A DNA stretch of 64,000 bases from Martinezella calliandrae. Its GTDB lineage: Bacteria > Pseudomonadota > Alphaproteobacteria > Rhizobiales > Rhizobiaceae. Below the pieces are notes generated by a model, which did no database searches, was not told the origin of the DNA, and saw nothing but the letters and a program-made list of their open reading frames with translations. The DNA lies in the NCBI RefSeq assembly GCF_030272695.1, contig NZ_JARFYN010000037.1, forward strand, positions 1-64,000, given 5' to 3'. The translations under genes were made by a program, and so were the position numbers. Positions 34,427 to 43,924 of the stretch are shown here, in pieces; position 1 is the first letter of the stretch; every line of letters begins with the position of its first letter.

Positions 34427-35886
34427 ACGTCTCCTCCTCCGTCCTGGCTTTTGATGCGGTGAGCGCAGTCCTCGTGATACCGATCGCAGCGGCCCTACTG
34501 CTTGCGCTTTTACCCGGCTATCGGATGACGGCGCGGCTGAACGTATTGGCAAGCCTGCTGACCTTGCTTGCCGCCCTCTCTTTGTTCGTGACGGCGCGGC
34601 CGACACCGGGACAATATCTGCTTGTCGACGATCTCAATATCGTCTTCATCGTCCTCAACAGCTTCGTAGGCTTTACTACCAGCATATTCAGCGCCAGCTA
34701 CATCGCGCATGAATTGGAAACCGGCCGGCTGACGCCTGCGAACCTTCGTTTCTACCATGCCATGTATCAGATCATGATGTTCGGCATGAATCTCGCGTTC
34801 GTGTCGAATAATATCGGTCTGATGTGGGTCGCCGTCGAGCTAGCAACGCTCACCACCGTATTAATGGTCGGCATCTACCGCACCCACGAAGCGCTGGAAG
34901 CTGCCTGGAAATATTTCATTCTGGGAAGCGTCGGCATCGCGTTTGCGCTCTTCGGCACCATTCTCATCTACCTGGCAGCACAGCCGGTCGTCGGTGAAGG
35001 CTATGATGCCATGGTCTGGACCATCCTGATCGATCATGCGTCTGCCTTCGATCCGGCGCTTCTCAATGTCGCCTTCGTCTTTCTGCTGCTTGGCTACGGC
35101 ACCAAGGTCGGTCTCGCGCCACTGCATGCCTGGCTGCCCGACGCGCATGCCGAGGGGCCGACACCGATCTCGGCGGTTCTGTCCGGCTTGCTCCTGAACG
35201 TTGCGCTTTATGCGGTCCTGCGCTTCAAGATGCTGCTTTCGGCCAATCCCGAAGCTCTTGCGCCAGGACCGCTGATGATGACGATGGGGCTCGCCTCGCT
35301 GATTTTCGCGGCCTTCATGCTCTACCGCCGCCGCGATATCAAACGACTGTTTGCTTATTCTTCGATCGAGCATATGGGCATCATCGTCTTTGCCTTCGGC
35401 CTCGGCGGACCGATCGCCAATTTCGCCGGACTATTGCACATGGTCATGCATTCCTTGACCAAGTCGGCGATCTTCTTCGCCGTCGGCCATATTGCCCAGG
35501 TCAAGGGAACACAAAGGCTCTCCGCCATCCGCGGCTTGACCGAAACCCATCCGGGGCTCGGCTGGGGCCTGCTGACCGGCGTCGTCGCCATCGCCGGCCT
35601 GCCTCCGGCGGGAATATTCATGAGCGAGTTCCTGATCGTCAGCTCAGCCTTTGCGAAGCAACCGCTGCTTGCCATTCCGCTCGTCTTCGGATTGCTGATT
35701 GCTTTCGGTGCACTGCTGTTGCGGTTGACGGGAGCGGTGTTCGGGCAGCCACGCGGCAGCACGGCACCCGCCGACGCATCCTATGTGCCGATGTATGCTC
35801 ATCTCCTGCTGGTGCTTATCGCCGGCATCTATCTGCCGTCAGAGCTGGTGGCCTGGTTCCGGCATATCGCAAACCTTCTTCGATGA
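34423..35886 (+). CDS. hyfF: Second antiporter-like subunit (HyfF, NuoM/N-related)
   Basis: A 487-residue protein with about 14 membrane helices. The signature GYGTKVGLAPLHAWLPDAHA includes the channel Lys, and YRRRDIKRLFAYSSIEHMG and AGLPPAGIFMSEFL are further conserved parts. Together with HyfB it gives the complex two antiporter-like modules. It is separated from hyfG by 9 bases. Confidence 0.92.
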   Translation: MNVSSSVLAFDAVSAVLVIPIAAALLLALLPGYRMTARLNVLASLLTLLAALSLFVTARPTPGQYLLVDDLNIVFIVLNSFVGFTTSIFSASYIAHELETGRLTPANLRFYHAMYQIMMFGMNLAFVSNNIGLMWVAVELATLTTVLMVGIYRTHEALEAAWKYFILGSVGIAFALFGTILIYLAAQPVVGEGYDAMVWTILIDHASAFDPALLNVAFVFLLLGYGTKVGLAPLHAWLPDAHAEGPTPISAVLSGLLLNVALYAVLRFKMLLSANPEALAPGPLMMTMGLASLIFAAFMLYRRRDIKRLFAYSSIEHMGIIVFAFGLGGPIANFAGLLHMVMHSLTKSAIFFAVGHIAQVKGTQRLSAIRGLTETHPGLGWGLLTGVVAIAGLPPAGIFMSEFLIVSSAFAKQPLLAIPLVFGLLIAFGALLLRLTGAVFGQPRGSTAPADASYVPMYAHLLLVLIAGIYLPSELVAWFRHIANLLR

Positions 35887-35895
35887 AGCGAGGGG

Positions 35896-37416
35896 ATGAT
35901 GCCGGCACTAAGTGACATCCTCAAGGTAGGCCGTTCCGTTCCACACCATGCTCCGTGGCCGCGCGCCATCGCCGATGTGGAGGTGTGGGTATCGGCGAGA
36001 CAGGCATTGTCCGAAGGACGTCTGGTCCTGCTCGGGCTTTGGGGCGAAGGAAGCGCAGTTCATATGGCCTTGCTCGACGAGGAGGCCAGCGCGATCGGCG
36101 TCCTGAGCCTGGAAGGGCTTGACAGTGCCGGCTATCCTTCCGTCGCGCAATTGCATCCGCCGGCACTGCGGCTGGAGCGGGCAATTCGCGACCTGACCGG
36201 ACTCGAGCCGCGGGAGCTGCCGGACGCCCGGCCGTGGCTTGATCACGGCCGATGGGGTCTGCGCCACCCCCTCGGGGATCGCGAAGTTGCGTTGCCGGAG
36301 GTCGGTCCCTATGCCTTTTTGCGTGCCGAAGGTGAAGGCCTGCACCAGATCCCGGTCGGCCCTGTCCATGCCGGCATCATCGAGCCGGGACATTTCCGCT
36401 TCACAGCCAATGGCGAGACGGTCGTCCGCCTCGAGGAGCGGCTAGGCTATGTCCACAAGGGGATAGAGGCGCTGGTTGCGGGCGCGGATCTTGCTCGCGG
36501 AGTGCAACTTGCCGGAAGAGTGTCTGGCGACAGTACGGTCGCTTATGCCTATGCCTTTTCGCAGGCCGTTGAGACTGCATTAGGGTTCGTTGCTCCACCC
36601 CGGGCGATCTGGTTGCGCGCTCTGATGGCGGAGTTGGAGCGGCTCGCCAACCATCTTGGCGACATCGGTGCCATCTGCAACGACGCCGCCTTTCCACTGA
36701 TGCTGGCTCATTGCGGCGTGCTGCGCGAGCGCGTACTGCGCGCAGCCGATGTTGCTTTCGGTCACCGCCTTATGCGCGACCGTATAGTGCCGGGCGGTGT
36801 CACCAACGATCTCGATGACGACGGAGCGGCCGGCTTGCGAAGCCTGCTAACAGAAATCCGCCGTCGATTTCCGCCGCTGGTCGAGCTCTACGACAACACC
36901 ACCTCGCTGCAGGACAGGACGGTCGGCTCCGGCAGGCTTGGCGCTGAACTGGCACGCCAATACGGTGCTGGCGGTTATGTCGGACGGGCCTCCGGACGCG
37001 GCTTCGATGCCCGGCAGGTCTTGCGCTATCCGCCTTACAATAGTGTGTCCTTCGACGTTCCGGTGCTCAACGACGGCGATGTCAACGCTCGCGTCTGGAT
37101 CCGGGTTCGCGAGGTGGAGCAGGGCCTGTTGCTCGTCGAGCAGATCCTCGACCGCCTTCCGATCGGACAGATACTCAACGCGATCCCCATTGTCGGCGAA
37201 TGTCGAGAAGGCATGGCGCTCGTAGAGGGTTTTCGTGGAGACATACTGGTTTGGTTGCGACTGGGGCCTGGGGGTAGGATCGAGCGCTGCCATCTGCGCG
37301 ATCCATCCTGGTTTCAGTGGCCGCTACTGGAAGCGGCGATCGAAGGCAACATCGTTGCCGACTTCCCGCTCTGCAACAAGTCGTTCAATTGTTCCTACTC
37401 CGGTCATGATCTTTGA
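35896..37416 (+). CDS. hyfG: HyfG/HycE-like large subunit (NuoCD-type fusion) without nickel ligands
   Basis: A 506-residue soluble subunit: residues about 10-150 resemble NuoC (30-kDa), the rest NuoD and the large subunit of group 4 hydrogenases (ERLGYVHKGIEAL, then ELERLANHLGDIGAICND). In true hydrogenases the first nickel motif is RxCGxC; here the site reads RVSGDS (208-213). The second motif, normally near the C-terminus, is C493 and C499 in PLCNKSFNC, not CxxC. The NiFe site is therefore not formed and the enzyme is unlikely to make or use H2. Start may be ATG 35896 or 35899. Such proteins occur in energy-converting hydrogenase-related (Ehr) complexes of unknown substrate. Confidence 0.88.
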   Translation: MMPALSDILKVGRSVPHHAPWPRAIADVEVWVSARQALSEGRLVLLGLWGEGSAVHMALLDEEASAIGVLSLEGLDSAGYPSVAQLHPPALRLERAIRDLTGLEPRELPDARPWLDHGRWGLRHPLGDREVALPEVGPYAFLRAEGEGLHQIPVGPVHAGIIEPGHFRFTANGETVVRLEERLGYVHKGIEALVAGADLARGVQLAGRVSGDSTVAYAYAFSQAVETALGFVAPPRAIWLRALMAELERLANHLGDIGAICNDAAFPLMLAHCGVLRERVLRAADVAFGHRLMRDRIVPGGVTNDLDDDGAAGLRSLLTEIRRRFPPLVELYDNTTSLQDRTVGSGRLGAELARQYGAGGYVGRASGRGFDARQVLRYPPYNSVSFDVPVLNDGDVNARVWIRVREVEQGLLLVEQILDRLPIGQILNAIPIVGECREGMALVEGFRGDILVWLRLGPGGRIERCHLRDPSWFQWPLLEAAIEGNIVADFPLCNKSFNCSYSGHDL

Positions 37417-37428
37417 GGGCAGGGTCCC

Positions 37429-37962
37429 ATGCGAAAGCTCCTCTTCGAAAACCTGATCCGCCTGCCACTGACGGAACCGGCGCCGCGGCCTTCCGATGCG
37501 GCGATGGAGGAACTCGCCCTCACCATAGATACCGCATCTCGCCGACGGCTCGGCCGTAGCCTGTCTATCCGCGCCGTCGATGCCGGTTCCTGCAACGGTT
37601 GCGAGCTGGAGATGCATGCGCTGAGCAACGCCTTTTACGACAGTGAGCGCTTCGGTATTCGCTTCGTCGCCTCGCCACGTCATGCCGATGTACTGCTTGT
37701 GACCGGGCCCGTGACGAAGAACATGCTGGAAGCACTGGAGCGGACGTATAACGCTACCCCCGCTCCCAAATGGGTCGTCGCACTCGGCGGCTGCGCCCGC
37801 GACGGCGGCTGCTTTGCGGGCAGCTACGCCGTCGTTGGCGGAGTTTCGAAAGTCATACCCGTCGACCTCCATATTCCGGGCTGCCCGCCATCGCCGACGG
37901 ACATTCTAAAAGGATTGCTTGCCCTGCTGGAACAGGCAAGCACGGGAGGTCGCGTTTCTTGA
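37429..37962 (+). CDS. hyfI: HyfI-like small subunit (NuoB-type, 4Fe-4S)
   Basis: A 177-residue small subunit with the complete proximal-cluster ligand set: Cys55 and Cys58 (SCNGCE), Cys122 (GGCARDGG) and Cys152 (PGCPPSP). This is the NuoB/HycG cluster nearest to the quinone or NiFe pocket. It ends the operon. No gene for the ferredoxin-like subunit (HyfA/HyfH, NuoI-like) and no HyfD lies in or beside the operon, so the electron input is unclear. Confidence 0.9.
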   Translation: MRKLLFENLIRLPLTEPAPRPSDAAMEELALTIDTASRRRLGRSLSIRAVDAGSCNGCELEMHALSNAFYDSERFGIRFVASPRHADVLLVTGPVTKNMLEALERTYNATPAPKWVVALGGCARDGGCFAGSYAVVGGVSKVIPVDLHIPGCPPSPTDILKGLLALLEQASTGGRVS

Positions 37963-38032
37963 TGCGCTCCGGGCTTTTGGCATTTTCGCAATTCCGGACG
38001 CAAAACCACTGGGCATTTTTCCTGGGATTGAT

Positions 38033-38896
38033 TTAGCGCGGCGTTACGTCGAAGCCGAACCATTTTTGCGACAGCTTGGCGATCGTCCCGTCGGCCTTGG
38101 CGGCGGCAATGGCGTCGTTAAACATCGCCTTCAGCTCCGGATCGGTCTTGCGCAGGCCCACGGAGCTACCGCGTCCGAGCAGGCCCCCCTGGAAGCGCGG
38201 ACCGGTCAGCACGAGGTCGTCATTGCCAGGTTTGGCGGCGGCCGTCGACAGGTAAGCGGTCGAGGCCATGATCAGGTCGACGCGACCGGCCTTGAGGTCG
38301 AGGTCGTGCTGTTCGGTCGTCTTGTACTCCTGGATGGTGACGACATCCTTCAGGTATTTCTGCAGGAAGGTCTCAGCGATCGAGGCCGTTTGCACGCCGA
38401 TGGTCTTGCCCTTCAGCATCGGTTCGAGCTGCTTGAGTGCGTCGATTGCGCCCTGCTCGTTCGATGCGAGCGAAAAGACCTGGTCCTTCAATGGCAATTG
38501 CGCCAGCGGATCGGTTTTCAGGGTCGCGAAAGTCTGGCCGGTCGTGCCGTAGGAATCGCTGAAGGCAATGACTTCTTCGCGCTTCGGCGTTGCCGACATG
38601 CCGGAAATGATGGCGTCGAACTTGCCGGCTTGCAGGGCCGGGATCATGCCGTCAAAGGACTGGACGACAGTCGTGCATTCCACCTTCATATGGGCGCAGA
38701 GGTATTTGATCAGGTCGATTTCGTAGCCGTCCAGAGTGCCGTCCGCCTTGGTGAAGTTCCAGGGGCGGAATTCACCTTCGGTGGCGATCGTCACATGCGT
38801 CCATTTCTTCTCCTGCCCATGCGCGACGGTGGAGGCGAAGACGAGCGTCAAAACGCTGAGAGCCTTCAGCAGAAACCTCAGATATTTCATTGTCAT
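38033..38896 (-). CDS. Periplasmic amino-acid/opine-type binding protein (SBP family 3), copy 1
   Basis: A 287-residue solute-binding protein with a signal peptide (about residues 1-27, ending VAHGQ). Family 3 signatures: VTIATEGEFRPWNFTKADG, GYEIDLIKYLC, FDAIISGMSATPKR and LDLKAGRVDLIM. Resembles lysine/arginine/ornithine or octopine-type receptors. ATG 38896 has AAGGGA ahead; the open frame upstream lies inside the ATPase gene. It is the last gene of the transporter operon, 29 bases after the ATPase gene. Confidence 0.9.
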   Translation of the reverse strand: MTMKYLRFLLKALSVLTLVFASTVAHGQEKKWTHVTIATEGEFRPWNFTKADGTLDGYEIDLIKYLCAHMKVECTTVVQSFDGMIPALQAGKFDAIISGMSATPKREEVIAFSDSYGTTGQTFATLKTDPLAQLPLKDQVFSLASNEQGAIDALKQLEPMLKGKTIGVQTASIAETFLQKYLKDVVTIQEYKTTEQHDLDLKAGRVDLIMASTAYLSTAAAKPGNDDLVLTGPRFQGGLLGRGSSVGLRKTDPELKAMFNDAIAAAKADGTIAKLSQKWFGFDVTPR

Positions 38897-38925
38897 TGTT
38901 CCCTTTTTTGTTGTCGGTGGATGAT

Positions 38926-39690
38926 TTATTTGGAAATGAACTGGCGGAAACGCTCCGATTTCGAGCCGCCGAAAACCTCGTGCGGTTCGCCGTCTTCTTC
39001 GATCAGACCCCTGTGGACGAAAATTACGCGGCTGGAGACGTCGCGGGCAAAACCCATCTCGTGCGTGACGACGAGCATGGTGCGTCCTTCCTCCGCTAGC
39101 CCGCGCATGACGCGCAGGACCTCGCCGACCAGCTCGGGATCGAGCGCCGATGTCGGCTCGTCGAACAGCATTACCTTCGGCCGCATGGCGAGCGCGCGGG
39201 CGATCGCTGCGCGCTGCTGCTGTCCGCCGGAAAGATGCGAGGGGTAGTGGTTGCGCTTGTCGACGATGCCCACCTTGGCAAGCAGTGCCTCCGCTTCCTC
39301 GACGCATTCCGCTTTTGGGCGGCGCTGCACGTGGATAGGCGCTTCGATGATGTTTTCCAAAACTGTCTTGTGACTCCACAGATTGAAGCTCTGGAACACC
39401 ATGCCGAGCCTCGAGCGGATGCGGTCCACTTGCCGGCGATCGGTCGGACGCGTGCCTTTGCGGCCGAACTGCATGTGAATGGTCTCGCCGGCCACGATGA
39501 TGTCGCCTGAATCGGGCGTTTCCAGCATATTGATGCAGCGAAGGAAGGTCGATTTTCCTGATCCCGACGAACCGAGAATGGAGACGACGTCGCCCTCCTC
39601 TGCATCAAGCGATATGCCTCTGAGGACCGCCACCGGGCCAAAGCTCTTGTGCAGGTTCCTGACGCTGAGCGCGGGAGCCATATCGGTCAT
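38926..39690 (-). CDS. Polar amino acid ABC transporter ATPase (HisP/GlnQ type)
   Basis: A 254-residue ATPase: Walker [10 protein letters not shown] (about 42-50), ABC signature LSGGQQQR, Walker [13 protein letters not shown], and the switch His in VVTHEMGFA. The N-terminal loop between Walker A and signature contains the family's [14 protein letters not shown] 39690 overlaps the upstream permease stop as ATGA and has GGAGA ahead. It powers import through the two adjoining permeases. Confidence 0.95.
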   Translation of the reverse strand: MTDMAPALSVRNLHKSFGPVAVLRGISLDAEEGDVVSILGSSGSGKSTFLRCINMLETPDSGDIIVAGETIHMQFGRKGTRPTDRRQVDRIRSRLGMVFQSFNLWSHKTVLENIIEAPIHVQRRPKAECVEEAEALLAKVGIVDKRNHYPSHLSGGQQQRAAIARALAMRPKVMLFDEPTSALDPELVGEVLRVMRGLAEEGRTMLVVTHEMGFARDVSSRVIFVHRGLIEEDGEPHEVFGGSKSERFRQFISK

Positions 39691-40412
39691 GGCGCATCTC
39701 CTTCTGTGGTCGAGATAAGAAAGGGCCGCGGCTCGCGCAGATGTGGGCTCAGCCAATATTCGAGCAGCTGGACGAGGCGCGTGAGCACGAAGTTGATGGC
39801 AAGATAAATCGCACCCGCAACGACGAAGACTTCGATGGCGCGATAAGTTTCAGCGATGATCTTTGCGGCAACGCCGGTCACCTCCATCAACGTGATGATT
39901 GAGGCAAGCGAGGTCGCCTTGACCATGGCGATCATTTCGTTGCCATAGCCCGGAAGCGCCTGGCGGATGGCGAGCGGTAGGATGATGCGCCGAAACTGCA
40001 TGAAGCGCCCCATGCCGCAGGCACGCGCTGCCTCGACCTGGCCATGCGGAACCGACAGCAGGCCGCCGCGAATGATCTCGCTGGCATAGGCGGCTGTATT
40101 CAGCGTGAGCGCCAGGACAGCGCACCAATAGGGCTGGCGCAGGATCGGCCAGACAATGCTGTGGCGTACCGCGGGGAATTGACCGAGGCCGTAGTAGATC
40201 AGAAAGATCTGCACCAGCAATGGTGTGCCGCGGAAGATGAAGACATAGAAGCGTGCAAACCAGTCAAGCACCGCAACGCCCGACAGGCGCGCCATGGCGA
40301 GCGCCAGCGCCAGCGCGGCGCCGAAGATGATCGACAGGCCCGCGAGCGAGAGCGTCAGTGGGATGGCCGCGATCAGGCTGACGAAGGTTTCGCTGAGGAA
40401 ATTCCAGTCCAT
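39687..40412 (-). CDS. Polar amino acid ABC transporter permease (HisM type)
   Basis: A 241-residue permease with five membrane helices. The EAA loop [20 protein letters not shown] (from about residue 118) is the ATPase contact, and [18 protein letters not shown] is the N-terminal signature of the HisM/GlnP family. TGATG overlap with the preceding permease gene indicates coupled translation. Confidence 0.93.
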   Translation of the reverse strand: MDWNFLSETFVSLIAAIPLTLSLAGLSIIFGAALALALAMARLSGVAVLDWFARFYVFIFRGTPLLVQIFLIYYGLGQFPAVRHSIVWPILRQPYWCAVLALTLNTAAYASEIIRGGLLSVPHGQVEAARACGMGRFMQFRRIILPLAIRQALPGYGNEMIAMVKATSLASIITLMEVTGVAAKIIAETYRAIEVFVVAGAIYLAINFVLTRLVQLLEYWLSPHLREPRPFLISTTEGDAP

Positions 40413-41131
40413 CAGGCCCTCCTGACGCCGCGGCTGAAGTAGCGTTCCGCCTGGCGCATCAGCACGCTGGATAGTGTCGAGATGGCCAGGTAAAGCAGCC
40501 CGGCGATCAGGTAGAAATCAAAAGGCAGGCCGGTGGAACCGGCGCCGACCTGCGCCTGGCGCAGCAGCTCGGCAACGCCGGTGATCGAGACGAGGGCGGA
40601 TTCCTTCAGCACCACCTGCCAGACATTACCGAGCCCAGGAAGCGCGTGCCGCAGGGTCAGTGGTGCAACAATGCGCCGGAAGCGCAGCCAACGCGACATG
40701 CCACAGGCAACTGCCGCCTCGATCTCGCCGCGGTGCACGGCCTTGAAGGCGCCGCGAAAGACCTCCGTCTGCTGCGCGCCCGACGTGATCCCGACCGCCA
40801 GCGAGCCCGCCAGAAATCCCGGAAAGCCGATAAAACCCTCCGCACCGAACAGGCGCCCGACGGTTGTCACCGCCGTGCTGCCGCCGAAATAGAGAAGGTA
40901 GATAACGAGCAGATCCGGAATGCCGCGCAGGAGGGTTGTGTAGGTGTCGGCGGCAATCCGCGTGGCGCTGCCGCCTGAAACCTTCGCCCAGGAGCCGAAA
41001 CCGCCGATGACGATGCCGATGGTATAGCCGGCAATCGCGATAAGAATGGTCATCCAGGCGCCGGCCAGCAATGCCTTCGCCCAGCCATCGGGTCCGAAGC
41101 TTAAAATGTCGAAGAAACCCGGCTGGCTCAT
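40412..41131 (-). CDS. Polar amino acid ABC transporter permease (HisQ type)
   Basis: A 239-residue permease with five membrane helices, paralogous to the neighbour. Signatures are TLLRGIPDLLVIYLLYFGG and the EAA loop EAAVACGMSRWLRFRRIVAP. It is the first of the three core transporter genes, 165 bases downstream of the second binding-protein gene; that gap has no gene and may hold a stem or weak promoter, though none is clear. Confidence 0.93.
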   Translation of the reverse strand: MSQPGFFDILSFGPDGWAKALLAGAWMTILIAIAGYTIGIVIGGFGSWAKVSGGSATRIAADTYTTLLRGIPDLLVIYLLYFGGSTAVTTVGRLFGAEGFIGFPGFLAGSLAVGITSGAQQTEVFRGAFKAVHRGEIEAAVACGMSRWLRFRRIVAPLTLRHALPGLGNVWQVVLKESALVSITGVAELLRQAQVGAGSTGLPFDFYLIAGLLYLAISTLSSVLMRQAERYFSRGVRRA

Positions 41132-41296
41132 TGTCGAACCGGCCGGACGCTGGGGGTCAAGATAGGGATTGGAATTGACATATCCATGATCTCGCTTGCG
41201 GAGGATGCACTCCGGCCAGGCTCATATCCTGCAAAGCCAATTCCTGCATGGTGGCCAATGCCGCCATGATCGGAAAGGGCAGGAGACGGAAAGCGC

Positions 41297-42148
41297 TTAG
41301 TTCGTTGCCAAAGTCGGCGTCAGGTCAAGCTTGCTCCACTTTTCGGAAAGCGTCTTGATCGTGCCGGCCTTGGCAGCATCTTCGATCGCCGCATCGAACT
41401 TCGCCTTCAAGTCGGTTTCACCCTTGCGCATACCGATGGCGACTTCGGTTGCCAGCATAGCGCCCTTCATCAGCGGGCCCGACATTTCCAGGTCCTCGTT
41501 TCCGGGCTTGGCGAGTGCCGTCGTGCCATAGACACCGCTGTCAAAGCCGGCGTCGATGCGCCCGGCCTTCAGGTCGAGATCGCGTTCGCCGGAATTCTGA
41601 TAGGAACGGACACTGACATCGCTGCCGAAATAGGCATTGATCAGCTGTTCCTGGCTGGTCGACTGAACGACGCCGATTGTCTTGCCCTTCAATTCCTCGC
41701 CAATCTTGGCCATGACTGGATCCGCCGCCGCCTTGTCGTTGAGATTCAAGCGCTTGCCGGTATCGGGGAGATCGGCGACCGTGCCGCCCTTCAGCAGCAG
41801 GAAGGATGCGACGCCGCTCGCGTAAGGTAGGGTGAAATCCACCACCTGCTTGCGCTTGTCATTGATGCCGAGGGTCATGATGAGATCGTATTTTCCGGCA
41901 TTGAGGCCGGGGATCATGCCGGCCCAATCACCGGCGATCAGTTCGCAATCGACCTTGGCGCGAGCGCAGAGGTCGTTGATGAGATCGACATCCAGTCCCG
42001 CGAGTTGGCCGCTGGAATTCATGAGATTCCAGGGAGGGAAGGCACCTTCGATGCCGACCTTCACATGGGTCCAGTCCTTGGCGTTCGCGGCGACTGGCGC
42101 AAAAGCAAGGGCAACTGCAATGGCTGTCAGGCCAAATATCTTCTTCAT
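41297..42148 (-). CDS. Periplasmic amino-acid-type binding protein (SBP family 3), copy 2
   Basis: A 283-residue receptor with a signal peptide (residues 1-23, ending AANAK). Motifs parallel copy 1: VKVGIEGAFPPWNLMNSSG, GLDVDLINDLC, YDLIMTLGIND and LDLKAGRIDAGF. The two receptors share one permease/ATPase set and differ enough that they probably widen the substrate range. Upstream peptidase genes in the same operon suggest peptide-derived or conjugated amino acids as substrates. Confidence 0.9.
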   Translation of the reverse strand: MKKIFGLTAIAVALAFAPVAANAKDWTHVKVGIEGAFPPWNLMNSSGQLAGLDVDLINDLCARAKVDCELIAGDWAGMIPGLNAGKYDLIMTLGINDKRKQVVDFTLPYASGVASFLLLKGGTVADLPDTGKRLNLNDKAAADPVMAKIGEELKGKTIGVVQSTSQEQLINAYFGSDVSVRSYQNSGERDLDLKAGRIDAGFDSGVYGTTALAKPGNEDLEMSGPLMKGAMLATEVAIGMRKGETDLKAKFDAAIEDAAKAGTIKTLSEKWSKLDLTPTLATN

Positions 42149-42238
42149 CTATTCATTCCCCTTTTCGGTGCGGCGTGGTTGGCGCCGGTTGGATGGAGCG
42201 TTGTCCGCCCCCTGTCAGTTTCGATGGTTGTCGGTTTT

Positions 42239-43924
42239 TCAGTCGAGGGCGCTCTTGAGGACGGCATTCGCTTCCCGCAGCGCAACAGCGACGCGATTGC
42301 GGGTCTGGCGTGCGTGAACCACATGAAAGGCGGTGTCTTCTGAACGAGCCGGCAGGCGCGCAAGCTCCCTTATGCCATCGAGCGACGGCCAGGGCGCGTG
42401 CGGCAGAGCAGAATCCGGATGGAAGCGTTCGCCGCTGGTGTAGTTGAGCGGCACCAGCAGGCGCGATGCACGCATCAGCGCCGTATTTATTCGTTCTGCT
42501 GCAGCCTCGGTTGCGCCGTCCGAACGCTTCTTCAAGACAGTGGCCTGTCGCTCGAGGTCTGCCGCCGACAGTCGAAGTGCGCCGATATCCAGCCGCCCCG
42601 CGAGGGTCTGGTCCAGTCGCGCGAGCTCGTCGCCAAGCGATCGTGCATAGACTGCATAGTCCAGAGGCAGGACCTTTGCCGTCAAAAGGCGGCGCAGCAC
42701 CAAAAGAATGATACGCGTATCACGGACAAGGTTGTCCGGATCGATGTGCTCGACCGTGTCCTGTGACGTATGCCACCACCAGCCAAGGGCCGTCAGCATT
42801 TTGACCGGGGACGGCGGCTGGTGGCTGAGGCTGCCGAACATGGAGGGAATGCCGACACCCCAGAAGGATTGATCGGCGGCGCGGCCATGGCGCCGGCCGG
42901 CATGTTTCTGCCCCGATACGGCTTCGATCGCTTCGGCAGCGACGGAGCGCAATTCGTCGATAACGCCGGAATTGGTCAGGACGGTCGCGCCTTCTCCGCC
43001 GGTGGAATCGACATTCACATGGGCGACGCAACGGCGGTCGAGTTCGTCGAAATATTCATCGGCATACCAAGCCGAGCCAGAATAACGGCCATGGGAATGA
43101 CCCGACCAGAAGCAGATACGCAGTCCACGCTTCCAATCCCGTCGTCCCTCGGCCAGCAGTCGCGCAGCTTCGAGCATGGTCGCATTGGCGCCGCCATTGT
43201 CCATGACGCCGAAATGCCAGGTGTCATGATGGCCAGAGAAGAGGACGAAAGGAGTATCCTCGGCGCCTTTGTCCGGACCGAGTTCAGCAACGAGGATGGG
43301 CGTCTCGCGCCAGCCAGTATCGACTTCGGCTTCGATCGAGGCGCGGATCGTTTCACCGCCGGCAAGGCGCTTGCGGAGACGTTCGCCATCTCCCAACGCG
43401 ATCGTGCAGATCGCCGTCGTCGGAAGCCTGTTGCGCGTGTGCTGTGAAGGGTTTCCCCAGACCGGCGAGACGCACATTTCGTAGAGATGCTCGTTCGGGC
43501 TGACATGGATTTGTCCGATCGCGCCGGCAGCGCTTGCAAGTGCTGCCACCTCTTCGGTCGCGATGCCATCGACCAGGACGATCTTGCCGCGCACATCCCG
43601 TGAGGCGAAATCAGCCTCATGCCCTTCGCCGACATGGATCAATTCGGCATCGATACCACCGGCCGGTGTGGATATGGACATGGAATGGGTGATGCAGCGT
43701 AGAGCCTCGCCATCGGCCTCCACCCTGGCTCTACCCGGAAGGCTGATGAAGGCATCATGTGACAGCAGTCGGGTACGATAACCGTAGGCGTCCATTTCAG
43801 CCTGGAGATAATGGAAGCTCTGAAGCTCTTCAGGCGTTCCCGAGAGTTTTACGCGCCGCGAGAATTCTCGGATATGCACCATGAGGCGGTTGGAATCGGG
43901 ATCAAGGCCGGTCGCGTCAATCAT
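42239..43924 (-). CDS. M28-family zinc metallopeptidase with PA domain
   Basis: A 561-residue peptidase. A protease-associated domain lies at about residues 90-180 within the N-terminal half. The M28 core begins with SGHHDTWHFGVMDNGGANAT (first zinc His and bridging Asp), then SGHSHGRYSGSAWY, HVNVDS (Asp) and WWWHTSQDT (final His). The usual EE pair after the first motif is replaced by HSHGR, as in some uncharacterised M28 members. No signal peptide is visible, so it acts in the cytosol. It overlaps the M20 gene by 8 bases and is followed 90 bases later by the receptor gene. Confidence 0.85.
   Translation of the reverse strand: MIDATGLDPDSNRLMVHIREFSRRVKLSGTPEELQSFHYLQAEMDAYGYRTRLLSHDAFISLPGRARVEADGEALRCITHSMSISTPAGGIDAELIHVGEGHEADFASRDVRGKIVLVDGIATEEVAALASAAGAIGQIHVSPNEHLYEMCVSPVWGNPSQHTRNRLPTTAICTIALGDGERLRKRLAGGETIRASIEAEVDTGWRETPILVAELGPDKGAEDTPFVLFSGHHDTWHFGVMDNGGANATMLEAARLLAEGRRDWKRGLRICFWSGHSHGRYSGSAWYADEYFDELDRRCVAHVNVDSTGGEGATVLTNSGVIDELRSVAAEAIEAVSGQKHAGRRHGRAADQSFWGVGIPSMFGSLSHQPPSPVKMLTALGWWWHTSQDTVEHIDPDNLVRDTRIILLVLRRLLTAKVLPLDYAVYARSLGDELARLDQTLAGRLDIGALRLSAADLERQATVLKKRSDGATEAAAERINTALMRASRLLVPLNYTSGERFHPDSALPHAPWPSLDGIRELARLPARSEDTAFHVVHARQTRNRVAVALREANAVLKSALD

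Noticed and set aside
37963-38032. Terminator between hyfI and the convergent receptor gene
   Set aside because: Only weak complementary stretches (CTCCGG and TCCGGA) with a long loop and no T-run were seen.
37919-39247. 442-codon plus-strand frame opposite the binding protein and ATPase genes
   Set aside because: Antisense to two clearly real genes, no family pattern, created by codon bias on the opposite strand.
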